From positions 1 through 51,333 of the forward strand of contig NZ_LZKJ01000139.1 in assembly GCF_001672775.1 (NCBI RefSeq): a DNA stretch of 51,333 nucleotides. The letters are read 5' to 3'. Position numbers and translations under genes: made by a program. Positions within the stretch are counted from its first letter, which is position 1; every line of letters begins with the position of its first letter. Below, one piece after another: positions 18,105 through 26,854 of the stretch. The notes under the pieces were generated by a model that saw only the letters and a program-made list of their open reading frames with translations, ran no database searches and had not been told where the DNA came from. The DNA is from Mycobacterium kyorinense (lineage in GTDB: Bacteria > Actinomycetota > Actinomycetes > Mycobacteriales > Mycobacteriaceae).

Positions 18105-18836
18105 GTGTCAGCTCGAATCACGCCGCTGCAGCTCGAGGCGTTCGAGCAGCTTCCCAAGCATGCGCGTCGGTGCGTCTTCTGGGAGGTGGACCCGGCGACT
18201 CTGGGCAAAGAAGAGCATCTCGCCGACCCGGAATTCGAGAAGGAAGCCTGGCTGTCGATGGTGATGCTGGAGTGGGGCTCGTGCGGCCAGGTCGCGATGG
18301 CGATTCCGTCGGAGTCTGGCCCGAGCGAACCGCCGTGCATGGGCTACGTACTTTATGCGCCGCCGCGGGCGGTGCCCAGGGCGCGCCGCTTTCCCACGGC
18401 CCCGGTGTCGGCTGACGCAGTGTTGCTCACGTCGATGGGTGTCGAGCCGGGGCGCAATGCCGACGACTTGCCCTACAGCCTCATTGCGCGAGTGGTCGAC
18501 GAGTTGATGCGCCGCGGAGTCCGGGCGCTGGAGGCCTTCGGCCGCACCTCTGAGGTCGCGGAGCTGCTCACCTCGCAGGCTGCCGACCCTGATCTGCGGC
18601 CGGTGCTGGAGGCGCTGGGCGATTGTTCGGTCGACCACTGTGTGATCGGCGCCGACTTTCTGCGTGATGCGGGTTTCGTTGTGGTGGCACCGCACCGCTA
18701 CTTTCCGCGGCTGCGACTCGAGCTGGACAAGGGCCTGGGCTGGAAGGCGGAGGTTGAAGCGGCCCTCGAACGGCTACTCGAGAATGCCCAGCTGCAGCAG
18801 CCGGTGGCAGCCGGCTCCTCGATTACGAGCCGCTGA
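18105..18836 (+). CDS. GNAT-like conserved protein (Rv3916c type)
   Basis: 243 residues from GTG 18105 (MSARITPLQLEAFEQLPKHARRCVFWEVDP), essentially the length of M. tuberculosis Rv3916c. The pattern of an N-terminal Cys-containing strand, a central WGSCGQVAMAIP, and a late LGDCSVDHCVIGADFLRDAGFVVV fits a divergent acetyltransferase-type (GNAT) fold. I see no diagnostic acetyl-CoA loop, so the activity is uncertain. It follows parB on the same strand after 309 bases. Its last 14 bases overlap the end of cwlM, which is read toward it. The far-upstream in-frame extension lacks coding character, so I rejected it. Confidence 0.8.
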   Translation: MSARITPLQLEAFEQLPKHARRCVFWEVDPATLGKEEHLADPEFEKEAWLSMVMLEWGSCGQVAMAIPSESGPSEPPCMGYVLYAPPRAVPRARRFPTAPVSADAVLLTSMGVEPGRNADDLPYSLIARVVDELMRRGVRALEAFGRTSEVAELLTSQAADPDLRPVLEALGDCSVDHCVIGADFLRDAGFVVVAPHRYFPRLRLELDKGLGWKAEVEAALERLLENAQLQQPVAAGSSITSR

Positions 18837-20043
18837 GCCTGCTGGCCTGTTCCACCGACAACTCGTGAGCAAGCAGCTCGGCGAAAGTGAAAGTGCCGGT
18901 GGGCCGGTCGTTTTTGCCTAGCAGATACAACCGCTTGACCGCGGCGAGAACCCCTTCGGCGATCGCATCTCGGGTCTGCGTCGTGACCAGCATGCCGCGA
19001 TCATGCGGGTTGGTGATGTAGCCGACGTCGACCTGAACCGTCGGCATCCTGGTCAGCCGCAGCAGGTCCCAAGTGCGCCCGTGGGTGCGACAGTCACGTA
19101 AACCGGTACGCGCCACCACTTCTCGCTGAATGAAGTCGGCGAGGTTGCGACCGATCGTGGATACCGAGCCGTGCGAATTACCGAAGTGGAAAGAAGCCAC
19201 GCCGTTAGCCGAGGGGCTGGTCTGGGTGGCGCAGCGCAGGCTGATCATCAGGTCGGCGCCGACGGCGTTGGCGGTGGCGGCGCGTTCGGCGTCCGACGGG
19301 CTGCGGTTGGGTGGCCGCGACAGAAATGTCTCCATGCCGATGGCCGTCATCCGGCCTTCGAGCCGACTTGCCAAGTCCCACAGGACATCCGCTTCACTGA
19401 TCGGCCCCGCAGCGTCGTGCGCGAGCAGCCCGTGGTCAGCACCGCCACGCCCCGGGTCGATGATGATCCGCTTGCCCGACAGCTTCGGGCCAGAGCTACG
19501 CACCAGCTCTTCCTCGCGGATGGCGTGCGGCGATCCGCCGCTAACTCGCGCGGAGAGAAAGTACAAGGAACGCAACGTTTCTGGGCCGCAGATGCCGTCG
19601 GCGTACAGTCCGTACTCGCGTTGGTATGACATCAAAGCGTTGTGTGTCTGCAGCCCGAAGTAGCCGTCGACCAAGCCGGTGTAGAAGCCAAGGTCCTGCA
19701 ACCGAGATTGCAGCGTGGCGACGTCGTCACCGTACATCGGTGCGCCGAATTGGTGATGCAGCGTGCGGGCGCCGAGCCGATAGGACGCTTCTTTCAGCGC
19801 GCGGTAGGTAGCCTCGCCGACGGCGCCGTCCACCAATAGGCCGCGGTGCTGCTGGAATGCCCGGACTGCCTGATCGAGCTCCTCGTCGAACAGGTCGAGG
19901 GCGATGTGTTGGCCGGTGGTGATGTCCTCATCGGGACTGTGTAGATGGCCCAGCGCGGCCAGCGCAGCCCGGATCTCGGTGACCGCTGCGCTGCGGTCAC
20001 CACAGCGCAGCGCGTCGCCGGCACCGCGGTGCGGAGTCGACAT
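18823..20043 (-). CDS. cwlM: CwlM, amidase-like regulator of peptidoglycan synthesis
   Basis: 406 residues, the same length as M. tuberculosis CwlM. Two peptidoglycan-binding-type domains (about 12-90 and 98-165, with LVDGYFGLQTHNALMSYQ) precede an amidase_3-like domain. The zinc ligand His expected in DPGHGG is Arg here (IIIDPGRGGADHG), and the later His region reads ISLRCATQ, so the enzyme is probably inactive. This agrees with published work on CwlM as a cytoplasmic activator of MurA controlled by PknB. No signal peptide is visible. The C-terminal phosphorylation segment PTGTFTFAELLAHELS is kept, with Thr at 382, 384 and 386. The gene follows trxC after 136 bases and is convergent with the GNAT-like gene. 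Confidence 0.95.
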   Translation of the reverse strand: MSTPHRGAGDALRCGDRSAAVTEIRAALAALGHLHSPDEDITTGQHIALDLFDEELDQAVRAFQQHRGLLVDGAVGEATYRALKEASYRLGARTLHHQFGAPMYGDDVATLQSRLQDLGFYTGLVDGYFGLQTHNALMSYQREYGLYADGICGPETLRSLYFLSARVSGGSPHAIREEELVRSSGPKLSGKRIIIDPGRGGADHGLLAHDAAGPISEADVLWDLASRLEGRMTAIGMETFLSRPPNRSPSDAERAATANAVGADLMISLRCATQTSPSANGVASFHFGNSHGSVSTIGRNLADFIQREVVARTGLRDCRTHGRTWDLLRLTRMPTVQVDVGYITNPHDRGMLVTTQTRDAIAEGVLAAVKRLYLLGKNDRPTGTFTFAELLAHELSVEQASRLSGS

Positions 20044-20179
20044 TCCAGGGGGCCTCCGGTAAGCCAGTGTGAATATCCCTGCCAGGGCTCGACAGGCTTG
20101 GCGGTATTGTCGCAGACCCTCACCGAATTCGAGAAAACACCAGGCAAACCGTTATCAGGTGTGGCGAACCGGACTTTCG

Positions 20180-20527
20180 TTACTGGGAGTCAGGCACCAC
20201 GTCGGAAATTTCACGTAATAGTGCCGCTTTGCCCTTGGCGCCGACGATCCTTTTGACCGGCTGACCGCCCTGAAACAAGATCAGCGTCGGGATCGAGACC
20301 ACTTGGAAGTCGCGCGCGGTTTCGGGGTTGGCGTCCACGTCGAGTTTGGCGACGGTGAGCTGTCCCGCCTTTTCCGCCGCGATCTCCTCGAGCACCGGCG
20401 CAACCATCCGGCACGGACCGCACCAGGTAGCCCAAAAGTCAACCAGCACAGGGCTATTGCTGGATAGCACGTCCGTTGCGAACGTGGCGTCCGATACCTC
20501 CACGGGGGTGCCGGTGTTCGGGGTCAT
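20180..20527 (-). CDS. trxC: Thioredoxin
   Basis: 115-residue thioredoxin from ATG 20525-20527, reading [16 protein letters not shown]. The active site is WCGPC at residues 35-39, within [20 protein letters not shown]. The cis-proline loop is [13 protein letters not shown] near 76-88, and the tail is [16 protein letters not shown]. It reduces protein disulfides using electrons from TrxB. The start overlaps the trxB2 stop by four bases, so the reductase and its substrate are translationally coupled, as in M. tuberculosis. Confidence 0.96.
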   Translation of the reverse strand: MTPNTGTPVEVSDATFATDVLSSNSPVLVDFWATWCGPCRMVAPVLEEIAAEKAGQLTVAKLDVDANPETARDFQVVSIPTLILFQGGQPVKRIVGAKGKAALLREISDVVPDSQ

Positions 20528-21534
20528 CGGGGTGCTCCAATCATCTCGCTGCTGCCGGCGGCTCCGGTGGCCTTGGTCTGTTCGGGCTGGTCGGGATCGT
20601 CGTGGTCGGCCAGCCAGCGTTCGGCGTCGATCGCCGCGGAGCAGCCGGTGCCGGCGGCGGTCACGGCCTGGCGGTAGGTGCGGTCCACCAGGTCGCCGGC
20701 CGCGAACACACCGTCGAGCGAGGTGTGGGTGGTGTTGCCCCGCACCAGCACGTAGCCGTCGGGGTCGAGGTCGACGGCACCGCGCACCAACTCGGAGCGC
20801 GGGTCGTGGCCGATCGCGACGAAAACCCCGGTCACCGCCAGGTTGGATTCCGCGCCGGTGGCGGTGTCGCGCAGCCGCAGCCCGGTCACGGTGGTGTCTC
20901 CCTCGACGGCGACCACCACGCTGTTGGTCAGGAAGCGGATCTTGTCGTTGCTGCGGGCCCGGTTGAGCATGATCTTGGAGGCGCGGAACTCGTCGCGGCG
21001 GTGCACGATCGTGACGCTGCGGGCGAACCGGGTCAAGAACGTGGCTTCTTCCATCGCCGAGTCGCCGCCGCCGATGACGGCAATGTCCTGGTCGCGGAAG
21101 AAGAACCCGTCGCACGTCGCACAGGAGCTCACACCGCGGCCCAACAGCTCTTGCTCGCCGGGCACATGCAGGTAGCGGGCGGCCGCACCCATTGCCAGGA
21201 TGACGGCGCGCGCCTGGTGGGTCTCCCCATCGGCGGTGACGACGGATTTGACCGGACCGTCCAGCGACACCGCTTCGACGTCTTCCATCCGCAAATCGGC
21301 GCCAAATCGCAGCGCCTGCTCGCGCATCTGGTCCATCAGCTCCGGACCGGTGATCCCGTCACGAAATCCCGGATAGTTCTCCACCTCGGTCGTCGTCATC
21401 AACGCGCCGCCGAACGAGGTGCCTTCGAACACCAGCGGCGCCAGCTGTGCGCGTGCGGTGTACAGCGCGGCGGTGTATCCGGCCGGCCCCGAGCCGATGA
21501 TGATCACGTCGTGAAGAGGGGTGGTCTCAGTCAT
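20524..21534 (-). CDS. trxB2: Thioredoxin reductase
   Basis: 336-residue FAD/NADPH enzyme that reduces thioredoxin. The FAD site is [15 protein letters not shown] near residue 11, the redox-active pair is [10 protein letters not shown] near 146-152, the NADPH site is [12 protein letters not shown], and the second FAD motif is [27 protein letters not shown] start at 21534 follows GGCTCC-type purine-poor sequence with AAAGGCTCCC upstream, so the ribosome site is weak. It is the first gene of the trxB2-trxC pair. sigM lies upstream on the same strand, and in M. tuberculosis the thioredoxin genes are stress-induced. Confidence 0.97.
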   Translation of the reverse strand: MTETTPLHDVIIIGSGPAGYTAALYTARAQLAPLVFEGTSFGGALMTTTEVENYPGFRDGITGPELMDQMREQALRFGADLRMEDVEAVSLDGPVKSVVTADGETHQARAVILAMGAAARYLHVPGEQELLGRGVSSCATCDGFFFRDQDIAVIGGGDSAMEEATFLTRFARSVTIVHRRDEFRASKIMLNRARSNDKIRFLTNSVVVAVEGDTTVTGLRLRDTATGAESNLAVTGVFVAIGHDPRSELVRGAVDLDPDGYVLVRGNTTHTSLDGVFAAGDLVDRTYRQAVTAAGTGCSAAIDAERWLADHDDPDQPEQTKATGAAGSSEMIGAPR

Positions 21535-21609
21535 GGGAGCCTTTCAAGGACGTCAAGCCGGGTTCAGACACTCGAACGCCAGGGTAGGCGGTGATGTTCC
21601 CAGCGCATT

Positions 21610-21680
21610 CGTGGCGATCGCCAGCGCGGCGAATGGGGGTGCCGGGGGTACCTCCCGCTTGCGGGGGACGGGTCGCCACG
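21610..21680. repeat. 71-base element with terminal inverted repeats
   Basis: CGTGGCGA at 21610-21617 is the inverted complement of TCGCCACG at 21673-21680. Between them a G/C-rich core has GGGGGTACC followed by the small hairpin CCCGC-TT-GCGGG. It lies in the 150-base gap between the anti-sigma gene and trxB2, downstream of the former and upstream of the latter. GGGGGTACC-type cores with CCCGC/GCGGG hairpins recur in intergenic DNA of several mycobacteria (from memory), so this may be one copy of a dispersed small repeat. It may also serve as a terminator. Confidence 0.55.
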
Positions 21681-21684
21681 CATC

Positions 21685-22419
21685 CTACCGAGGCCGTGGG
21701 ACAACCCGGTCGGCCAGCAGCCCGGTGTTCGCTGAGTTACAGCTCGGAGCCACCGCCAGCGCCCGCACCGTGTCGGGGGTGTCGCCCGCTAGTACCAGAA
21801 GCACGCCGGGATGCCCGGTTATCTGGATCGGCTGAGCGCCCAGGACCGCTGCCGATGCCGGATAGCCCAGACCACTTAGGCAGGTGGCGCGTCGTCCGGG
21901 ATCGACCAGTGGACCGTAGTCCGGCGCCGCGTCCAGCAGGGCGAGGATCTGGGCGTCGGACAAGGGGATCATCGCCGGGGGCCGCGACACGGTGATGTGT
22001 TGGGCGGTGGTCGGGCTGGTCGGGGCGGGTGCCGGCGCGGCGATCAGAGCAGCGGTCCCGAGCCCGACCGCGGTGGCCGCGGCTGCCAAGCCGGCGACGG
22101 CGGCGACCACTCGCGCCGGACGAGCGCCCGGCCTGGCGGCGTGGGCAGGGCGGTCGGGGAGGCCGGCGCGGCGCAGTGCGGCGCCGATGCCGGCCACAAC
22201 AGCGGGCGGAACTTCCTCGTGGGCGGACGTGCCGGCACCCAGCGTCGCGACGTCGTGGCGCACCCGGTTCAACGCATCCAATGTGCGCCCGGCCGCTGGA
22301 TCCGTCCGAAGGCGGTCGCGCACCCGCGCAGCGGTGTCGGCGTCGAGCAAGCCTGCCTGCAGGTCGGCTAGTAGTTCCGTCGTCAGCGGCAGCTCGATCG
22401 CAGCATCGTCGTCGCTCAT
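21685..22419 (-). CDS. rsmA: Anti-sigma-M factor (Rv3912 type)
   Basis: 244 residues from ATG 22419 (MSDDDAAIELPLTTELLADLQAG); an in-frame start ten codons upstream is possible. The N-terminal 95 residues form the cytoplasmic sigma-binding part. A single membrane helix spans about 103-128 (VVAAVAGLAAAATAVGLGTA), and the remainder is extracytoplasmic, with the conserved QHITVSRP, LLDAAPDYG and CLSGLGYPAS. In M. tuberculosis the homologue restrains SigM. It follows sigM after 45 bases on the same strand, the standard sigma/anti-sigma pairing. The name here follows anti-SigM usage and should not be confused with the rRNA methyltransferase RsmA. Confidence 0.88.
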   Translation of the reverse strand: MSDDDAAIELPLTTELLADLQAGLLDADTAARVRDRLRTDPAAGRTLDALNRVRHDVATLGAGTSAHEEVPPAVVAGIGAALRRAGLPDRPAHAARPGARPARVVAAVAGLAAAATAVGLGTAALIAAPAPAPTSPTTAQHITVSRPPAMIPLSDAQILALLDAAPDYGPLVDPGRRATCLSGLGYPASAAVLGAQPIQITGHPGVLLVLAGDTPDTVRALAVAPSCNSANTGLLADRVVPRPR

Positions 22420-22464
22420 CGGCCTTAGTGTCCGCCATGTGCCGGTCAACGGCCACGGGTCGGG

Positions 22465-23034
22465 TCAGCCTGCCGAGCGGTCGGCGGCCGGATCCAGATA
22501 GCCAAGCGACGCGGCAAGGCGGGCCCGACCACGGGCGCATCGGCTTTTGACGGTGCCGGTTGCCACCCCCAGCAGCTTGGCGGTGTCGGCGACGGAGTAG
22601 CCGTGCATGTCGACGGCGACCACCGCTGCCCGCTGCTCGACGGGCAGTCTCATCAGCGCGCGCCGCACCGCGATGGCGGTCTCCACCTGCCCGGTGCGAT
22701 CAGCCACCGGGTAGACGTCCTCGAGGGGCGCGGTGGGATGCGACTTGTTGCGCCGCAGTCGGTCCAGGCATGCGTTGACCACGATGCGGTGCAGCCAGCT
22801 GCTGACCGCGGCGTCGTGCCGGAAAGCCGCGGCGCCGCGGTGAGCGGAAAGCATCGCGTCCTGCAACGCATCGGCGGCGTCTTCGGGATTGCGGCTGGTG
22901 AACCGGGCAAGCTGATACAGCTGTCGGTGGTGGCGGGAGAAGAGCTCTTCGAACGCGTGGCGGTCACCGGCGACGTGGTCGGCCAGCAGTTCGGCGTCGC
23001 TGCGTTCGCGCCGCATCCGGTAGCCGAAACCCAC
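22465..23034 (-). CDS. sigM: ECF RNA polymerase sigma factor SigM
   Basis: 189-residue ECF sigma factor. Region 2 is seen in DALQDAMLSAHRGAAAF and SSWLHRIVVNACLDRLRR; region 4 in LPVEQRAAVVAVDMHGYS and DTAKLLGVATGTVKSRC, which contains the DNA-recognition helix. The GTG at 23032-23034 is the first usable start, since the same frame upstream reaches a stop without an ATG, GTG or TTG; the resulting N-terminus is slightly shorter than in M. tuberculosis. In that species SigM controls long-term stationary-phase and cell-surface genes. The anti-sigma gene follows directly; murJ lies 52 bases upstream on the same strand. Confidence 0.95.
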   Translation of the reverse strand: MGFGYRMRRERSDAELLADHVAGDRHAFEELFSRHHRQLYQLARFTSRNPEDAADALQDAMLSAHRGAAAFRHDAAVSSWLHRIVVNACLDRLRRNKSHPTAPLEDVYPVADRTGQVETAIAVRRALMRLPVEQRAAVVAVDMHGYSVADTAKLLGVATGTVKSRCARGRARLAASLGYLDPAADRSAG

Positions 23035-23086
23035 GGCCGGACAGTAACTTATCGGCCGATGCGCGGCACTTCACCCGTTCGCCGGG

Positions 23087-26000
23087 TCAGGAAGCCGCCT
23101 GCACGGTGATCTCGGAGATGACCGCTTCGCTCTTACCGTCAGTGGTTCCCAGAGTGGAGATCCACACCAGCAGGTTCGACGTCGGCGACGACGCATTGAC
23201 CTTAATGCTGTTGTGGCCCGGGTGCAGCGAGACCGGTTCGGTCAGCGCGGTGGTGTCCTCCAGCTTGGCGGGCGTCGCCGTCGACGACGATCGGATTTGA
23301 ACCTTGGTGCCCGTGGAGGTGAGGTCGACGGTCACCGTGCCCACGGTGGTGGGTTTGGGTAGCTGTAGCAGCAGTCCGACACCGTTCTTGAAGCTGGGGA
23401 ATGGCACTGCGTCGGTATAGATGTCGGTCGCCCAGGACGTGGACGGGTTGCCGTCGATGGCCTGCCCGGCCTGGCTCGGGTTGTCGGCGTCGCCTCCAGG
23501 CGAAAAGACGGTCGCCCGTGAGGGTTTGACGGTGCTGCCGGCCGCTGCAGAACCGCTCGACGAGGCCGAGGACGACGACGGCCCGTTGAGGCCAAGCTGG
23601 TCCTTGTCCAGGCCACCGCCGAGATCGCCGAAGATCCGGCCCAGCACCGACGCCAGCACCAGCAGCGCCACCACGATGATGGCGACGCCGGCCCCGACGC
23701 CGATCATCACGTTGCGACGGCGACGGAGTTGGGCCTCTTGGTCTTCCTGCGTGGGCGGTCGGCCGCGGGCCGGCCGCCCAGTTCCGGGGACCGGTTCGTC
23801 GATCGGAGTCAGCAAGTCGGTACGGTCAGCGACTGCCGTCGCCTGCTGGAGCAGATTCAAAAGTGTTGCCGCGCTGCGTATCCCGCCGTCACCTTGGAGC
23901 GAATGGGTAGCGGCCGCGGAGATCTGGAAGGGGATGTCGCGGTTGATCACGCGGGGTTCGACCGGCTGGCCGGCTCGGTCCCGCTCGGCCGGGGGCAGCC
24001 CGCTGCGCATTCCGGACTCCGGCAACGGCCACCGGTTGACCAGCAGGGCATACAGCGCCGCGCCGATTCCGCGGATATCGGCATCCGGAGTCGCCTTGGG
24101 CATGGTCGCCGGAAATGCCAACACCACGTCGCCCTCGATGCTGACCCGCACTCGGCTGGGGTGGTCGACCGATAACGCGACCCCGGCATGATGAGCGGCC
24201 TCGGCGGCGCTGGCCAGCGTTTGCATCGCGCGCGCCGCACCAACCGGAGACGGTGACGTGTTGGCCACCTCCTGCAACGACCCGCCCCGGATCCACTCGG
24301 CGACCACCAGCCCGCCGCTGCCGGAATCGACAACGTCGAGCACCCGCGCGACACCGGGGTTGTCGATTCGGCTCAGCCGCAGCGTGCGGGACAGGATTTC
24401 GCGTACTTCGCCGTCGGGCAGGACCCCGTCGGGGTCGACGAACGTCAGCGCCACCTGCCGATCCAGCGCGGTGTCGAGCGCCTGCCAAAACTGCAGCCCG
24501 GGTGCGCCGCCGTGGAACACCAGCAAGCGGTAGCGGCCGCCGCTGATGCTGGCGCCCGGCACCAGGTGGACCTCGTCTTGAGCCGCGGGCCGTTCGGCCG
24601 CTCTGTCGCGGGGCGCGTCGAACTCGGCCGGTTCTGCATCGGCGGCGTGGTCGGCGGCCGCACGGCCCGAATCTGTGGAGGAGCCGCCGTTGGAGTCCTT
24701 GGGCGGGACGGGCGCCGAAACGGTATCGACGGGAAGATCGGGCGGGATGTCCGGCTGGAAGTCGTCGGCGGACGGCGACGATGCGGGCCGCGCAGTGGCC
24801 CGAGAAGGAGCCGGACCATCAGACTCCGACGGCGACGATGCGGGCCGCGCAGTGGCCCGAGAAGGAGCCGGACCATCAGATCCGGACTGCCGCGGCCGGT
24901 CCGGCTCTGAGCCGGCTTTGGATGCAGTGCTGTCCGATGGGCCGTCGGTCACCTCCGGTCCTTTCCGCATGCCCGCTCCGGTCACCCGCTCCGGAGGCCC
25001 GCGCCGGATGGGTTCCCGAACCGGATGCCCCCCCGTCGTGAACGAATTCCTTTGCTCAGAGTACGGGACCGTGCCCTGGCCGGGCAGCTGATCGTGTCGC
25101 GCGGATCGGCCCGTCTTGGCGCCGGCGCCGAGCCAGCCGCGGATCCTGGCGAGCGCGGCCTGCGCCTCGGGCACCTGCGCGCGCAACATCACGACGGCAA
25201 TGATCGGGGCCATAATCATCGCGACTACGAACAGCCGGAGCAGCGATCCGGCGCCGCCACCGTAGGCCGTCAACTTTTCCAGCCCAAGCAGCCGATCGGC
25301 CGCATGAGCCACCAATCCGGACAGCAGCGACGCTGCGATCGTCACCAGGATTGTGCGCGCCTCGCCGGCCCCGATCAGATGCCCGCCGGGCGGGCGCAGG
25401 GCGTTGCGCAGCAGGAAATACCCGACGATCGCGCCGGCCAGAAATCCCAGGCCGTTAGCCAGCCCCAGGTAGCCTGCGACCAGCTCGCGGTTGGCGGTGA
25501 GGTGCGGCGCGAGCAGCGAAGCCACGATTTTGACGGTCGTGATGACGAGAATGACCGCGATGGGTGTCCAGGGCTGCTCACGCGCGTAGAAAACCCGTAG
25601 CTGCAACAGCACCAGCGCGTAGGGGATCAGCGTGAATGCCGACAATGCGATGGCCGCCCCCAGATAGCCGGCATCGACTTCGCCGAAACGTCCATAGGCG
25701 AACAGCGCGCTGCCGATGGCCGGGCCGCCGACCGTCATGAACGCCACCGCCGGAATCAGCGTGATCATCGTCAGCCGGGTGGCCAGCGACAAATCGGCCA
25801 GCACCGCCCCGGTGTTGTCGGCGGCCGCGTTGCGGCTCAGCCGCGGCATCACCACGGTCAGCACCGTCACGCCGATCATGCCGAACGGCAGCATCAACAC
25901 CAGCCAGGTGTAGTTGTAGATCGCCGGGCCGGAAGCCGCTGCGGTGCTGGCGATCTGGTTGCCGACCACCAAACCGAGCTGGCTGATCAGCACGTAGAAC

Positions 26001-26854
26001 ACCATCGCGGCGGCCATTGCGCCGAAACGCTTGAGCCGCTGGTCGATTCCCCACAACGGACGCAGGCTGATGCGCTGGCGCCGGATCGCCACCAGCAGCA
26101 CCGCGGTCTGCGCGACGACCCCCAACGTCGTACCGATGCCCAGAACCAGCAGCTTGGCGTTGCCCATCCGTACCGGGTCGACCGACAACTGGCCGGGCAC
26201 CGCAAGGTAGACGCCTAACGTGACGATCGCGACGAGGTTGTTGACGACGGGTGCCCACGCGGGAGGCCCGAACACGTTGCGGGTGTTCAGGATTGCCATG
26301 AACACCGACGAGAGGCCGTAGAAGATCACCTGCGGCAACAGCAGATAAGCGAATGCGGTGGTGAGCGCTTCGTTGACCTGCGGGTCCCGGCCGAGCATCA
26401 GCCGCACTAGCAGCGGTGCGGCGGCCACCGACAGCAGCGTGGTGACCAGCAGCAGCGTGGTCGCCAACGTGACCAGGCGGCGGACGAACGTCCGGCCGCC
26501 ATCGGCGTCGTCCTGCTCGGCGCGGGCCAGCACCGGAACGAAGATCGCGGTAAAGGTGGCCTCCAACACCAGTGCCGCGACCAGGTTGGGCAGCTGGTTG
26601 GCCACCGAGAACGCGCTCGACAGCGCCGCGCCGAGGATTGCGGCCAGTAGCACGATCCGCGCGAAGCCGGTGACGCGGCTGATCAGCGTCGCGAGCGCCA
26701 TCCCCCAGGACCGCGACACCAGCGCTGCGTCGGAGAGTTCGGCCCGTGGTTGCCGCGGTGGCTGCGCCGGGGGTGGCAGCCCCGGTGGGGGAGGCGCGGA
26801 CCCCCGCGTCGGTGGCTGTGCCGGTGGCGGCACCCGCCGGCCGCCGGACCTCAT
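23087..26854 (-). CDS. murJ: Lipid II flippase MurJ fused to a pseudokinase domain (MviN/Rv3910 type)
   Basis: 1255 residues from ATG 26854, which overlaps the preceding stop by four bases. After a Pro-rich 40-residue start, the MOP-superfamily flippase spans about 45-575 with some fourteen membrane helices (SDAALVSRSWGMALATLISR, VANQLPNLVAALVLEATF). A long polar linker holds a 57-base tandem repeat. A kinase-like fold begins near residue 770 (GGRYRLLVFHGG) but lacks the catalytic Lys, HRD and DFG motifs, so it is a pseudokinase. In M. tuberculosis the equivalent is phosphorylated by PknB and recruits FhaA. A membrane helix (about 1047-1072) leads to an external C-terminal domain (1105-1255, AIDGNPSTSWATD) of discoidin type. 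The protein moves lipid II across the membrane under PknB control. Confidence 0.94.
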   Translation of the reverse strand: MRSGGRRVPPPAQPPTRGSAPPPPGLPPPAQPPRQPRAELSDAALVSRSWGMALATLISRVTGFARIVLLAAILGAALSSAFSVANQLPNLVAALVLEATFTAIFVPVLARAEQDDADGGRTFVRRLVTLATTLLLVTTLLSVAAAPLLVRLMLGRDPQVNEALTTAFAYLLLPQVIFYGLSSVFMAILNTRNVFGPPAWAPVVNNLVAIVTLGVYLAVPGQLSVDPVRMGNAKLLVLGIGTTLGVVAQTAVLLVAIRRQRISLRPLWGIDQRLKRFGAMAAAMVFYVLISQLGLVVGNQIASTAAASGPAIYNYTWLVLMLPFGMIGVTVLTVVMPRLSRNAAADNTGAVLADLSLATRLTMITLIPAVAFMTVGGPAIGSALFAYGRFGEVDAGYLGAAIALSAFTLIPYALVLLQLRVFYAREQPWTPIAVILVITTVKIVASLLAPHLTANRELVAGYLGLANGLGFLAGAIVGYFLLRNALRPPGGHLIGAGEARTILVTIAASLLSGLVAHAADRLLGLEKLTAYGGGAGSLLRLFVVAMIMAPIIAVVMLRAQVPEAQAALARIRGWLGAGAKTGRSARHDQLPGQGTVPYSEQRNSFTTGGHPVREPIRRGPPERVTGAGMRKGPEVTDGPSDSTASKAGSEPDRPRQSGSDGPAPSRATARPASSPSESDGPAPSRATARPASSPSADDFQPDIPPDLPVDTVSAPVPPKDSNGGSSTDSGRAAADHAADAEPAEFDAPRDRAAERPAAQDEVHLVPGASISGGRYRLLVFHGGAPGLQFWQALDTALDRQVALTFVDPDGVLPDGEVREILSRTLRLSRIDNPGVARVLDVVDSGSGGLVVAEWIRGGSLQEVANTSPSPVGAARAMQTLASAAEAAHHAGVALSVDHPSRVRVSIEGDVVLAFPATMPKATPDADIRGIGAALYALLVNRWPLPESGMRSGLPPAERDRAGQPVEPRVINRDIPFQISAAATHSLQGDGGIRSAATLLNLLQQATAVADRTDLLTPIDEPVPGTGRPARGRPPTQEDQEAQLRRRRNVMIGVGAGVAIIVVALLVLASVLGRIFGDLGGGLDKDQLGLNGPSSSSASSSGSAAAGSTVKPSRATVFSPGGDADNPSQAGQAIDGNPSTSWATDIYTDAVPFPSFKNGVGLLLQLPKPTTVGTVTVDLTSTGTKVQIRSSSTATPAKLEDTTALTEPVSLHPGHNSIKVNASSPTSNLLVWISTLGTTDGKSEAVISEITVQAAS
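24771..24880. repeat. 57-base in-frame tandem repeat in the murJ linker
   Basis: Two copies with a period of 57 bases (24771-24827 and 24828-24880) agree in 53 consecutive positions. In murJ they encode a 19-residue unit containing PSRATARPASSPS, placed in the disordered linker between flippase and pseudokinase. The period keeps the frame. Confidence 0.9.

Noticed and set aside
18823..18836. 14-base overlap of the GNAT-like gene and cwlM as a possible frameshift
   Set aside because: Both C-termini match the lengths of their M. tuberculosis homologues, so the overlap is genuine and needs no sequence error.
20205..20216. parS-like TTTCACGTAA near the end of trxC
   Set aside because: Only half of the palindrome is present, so I do not count it as a ParB site.
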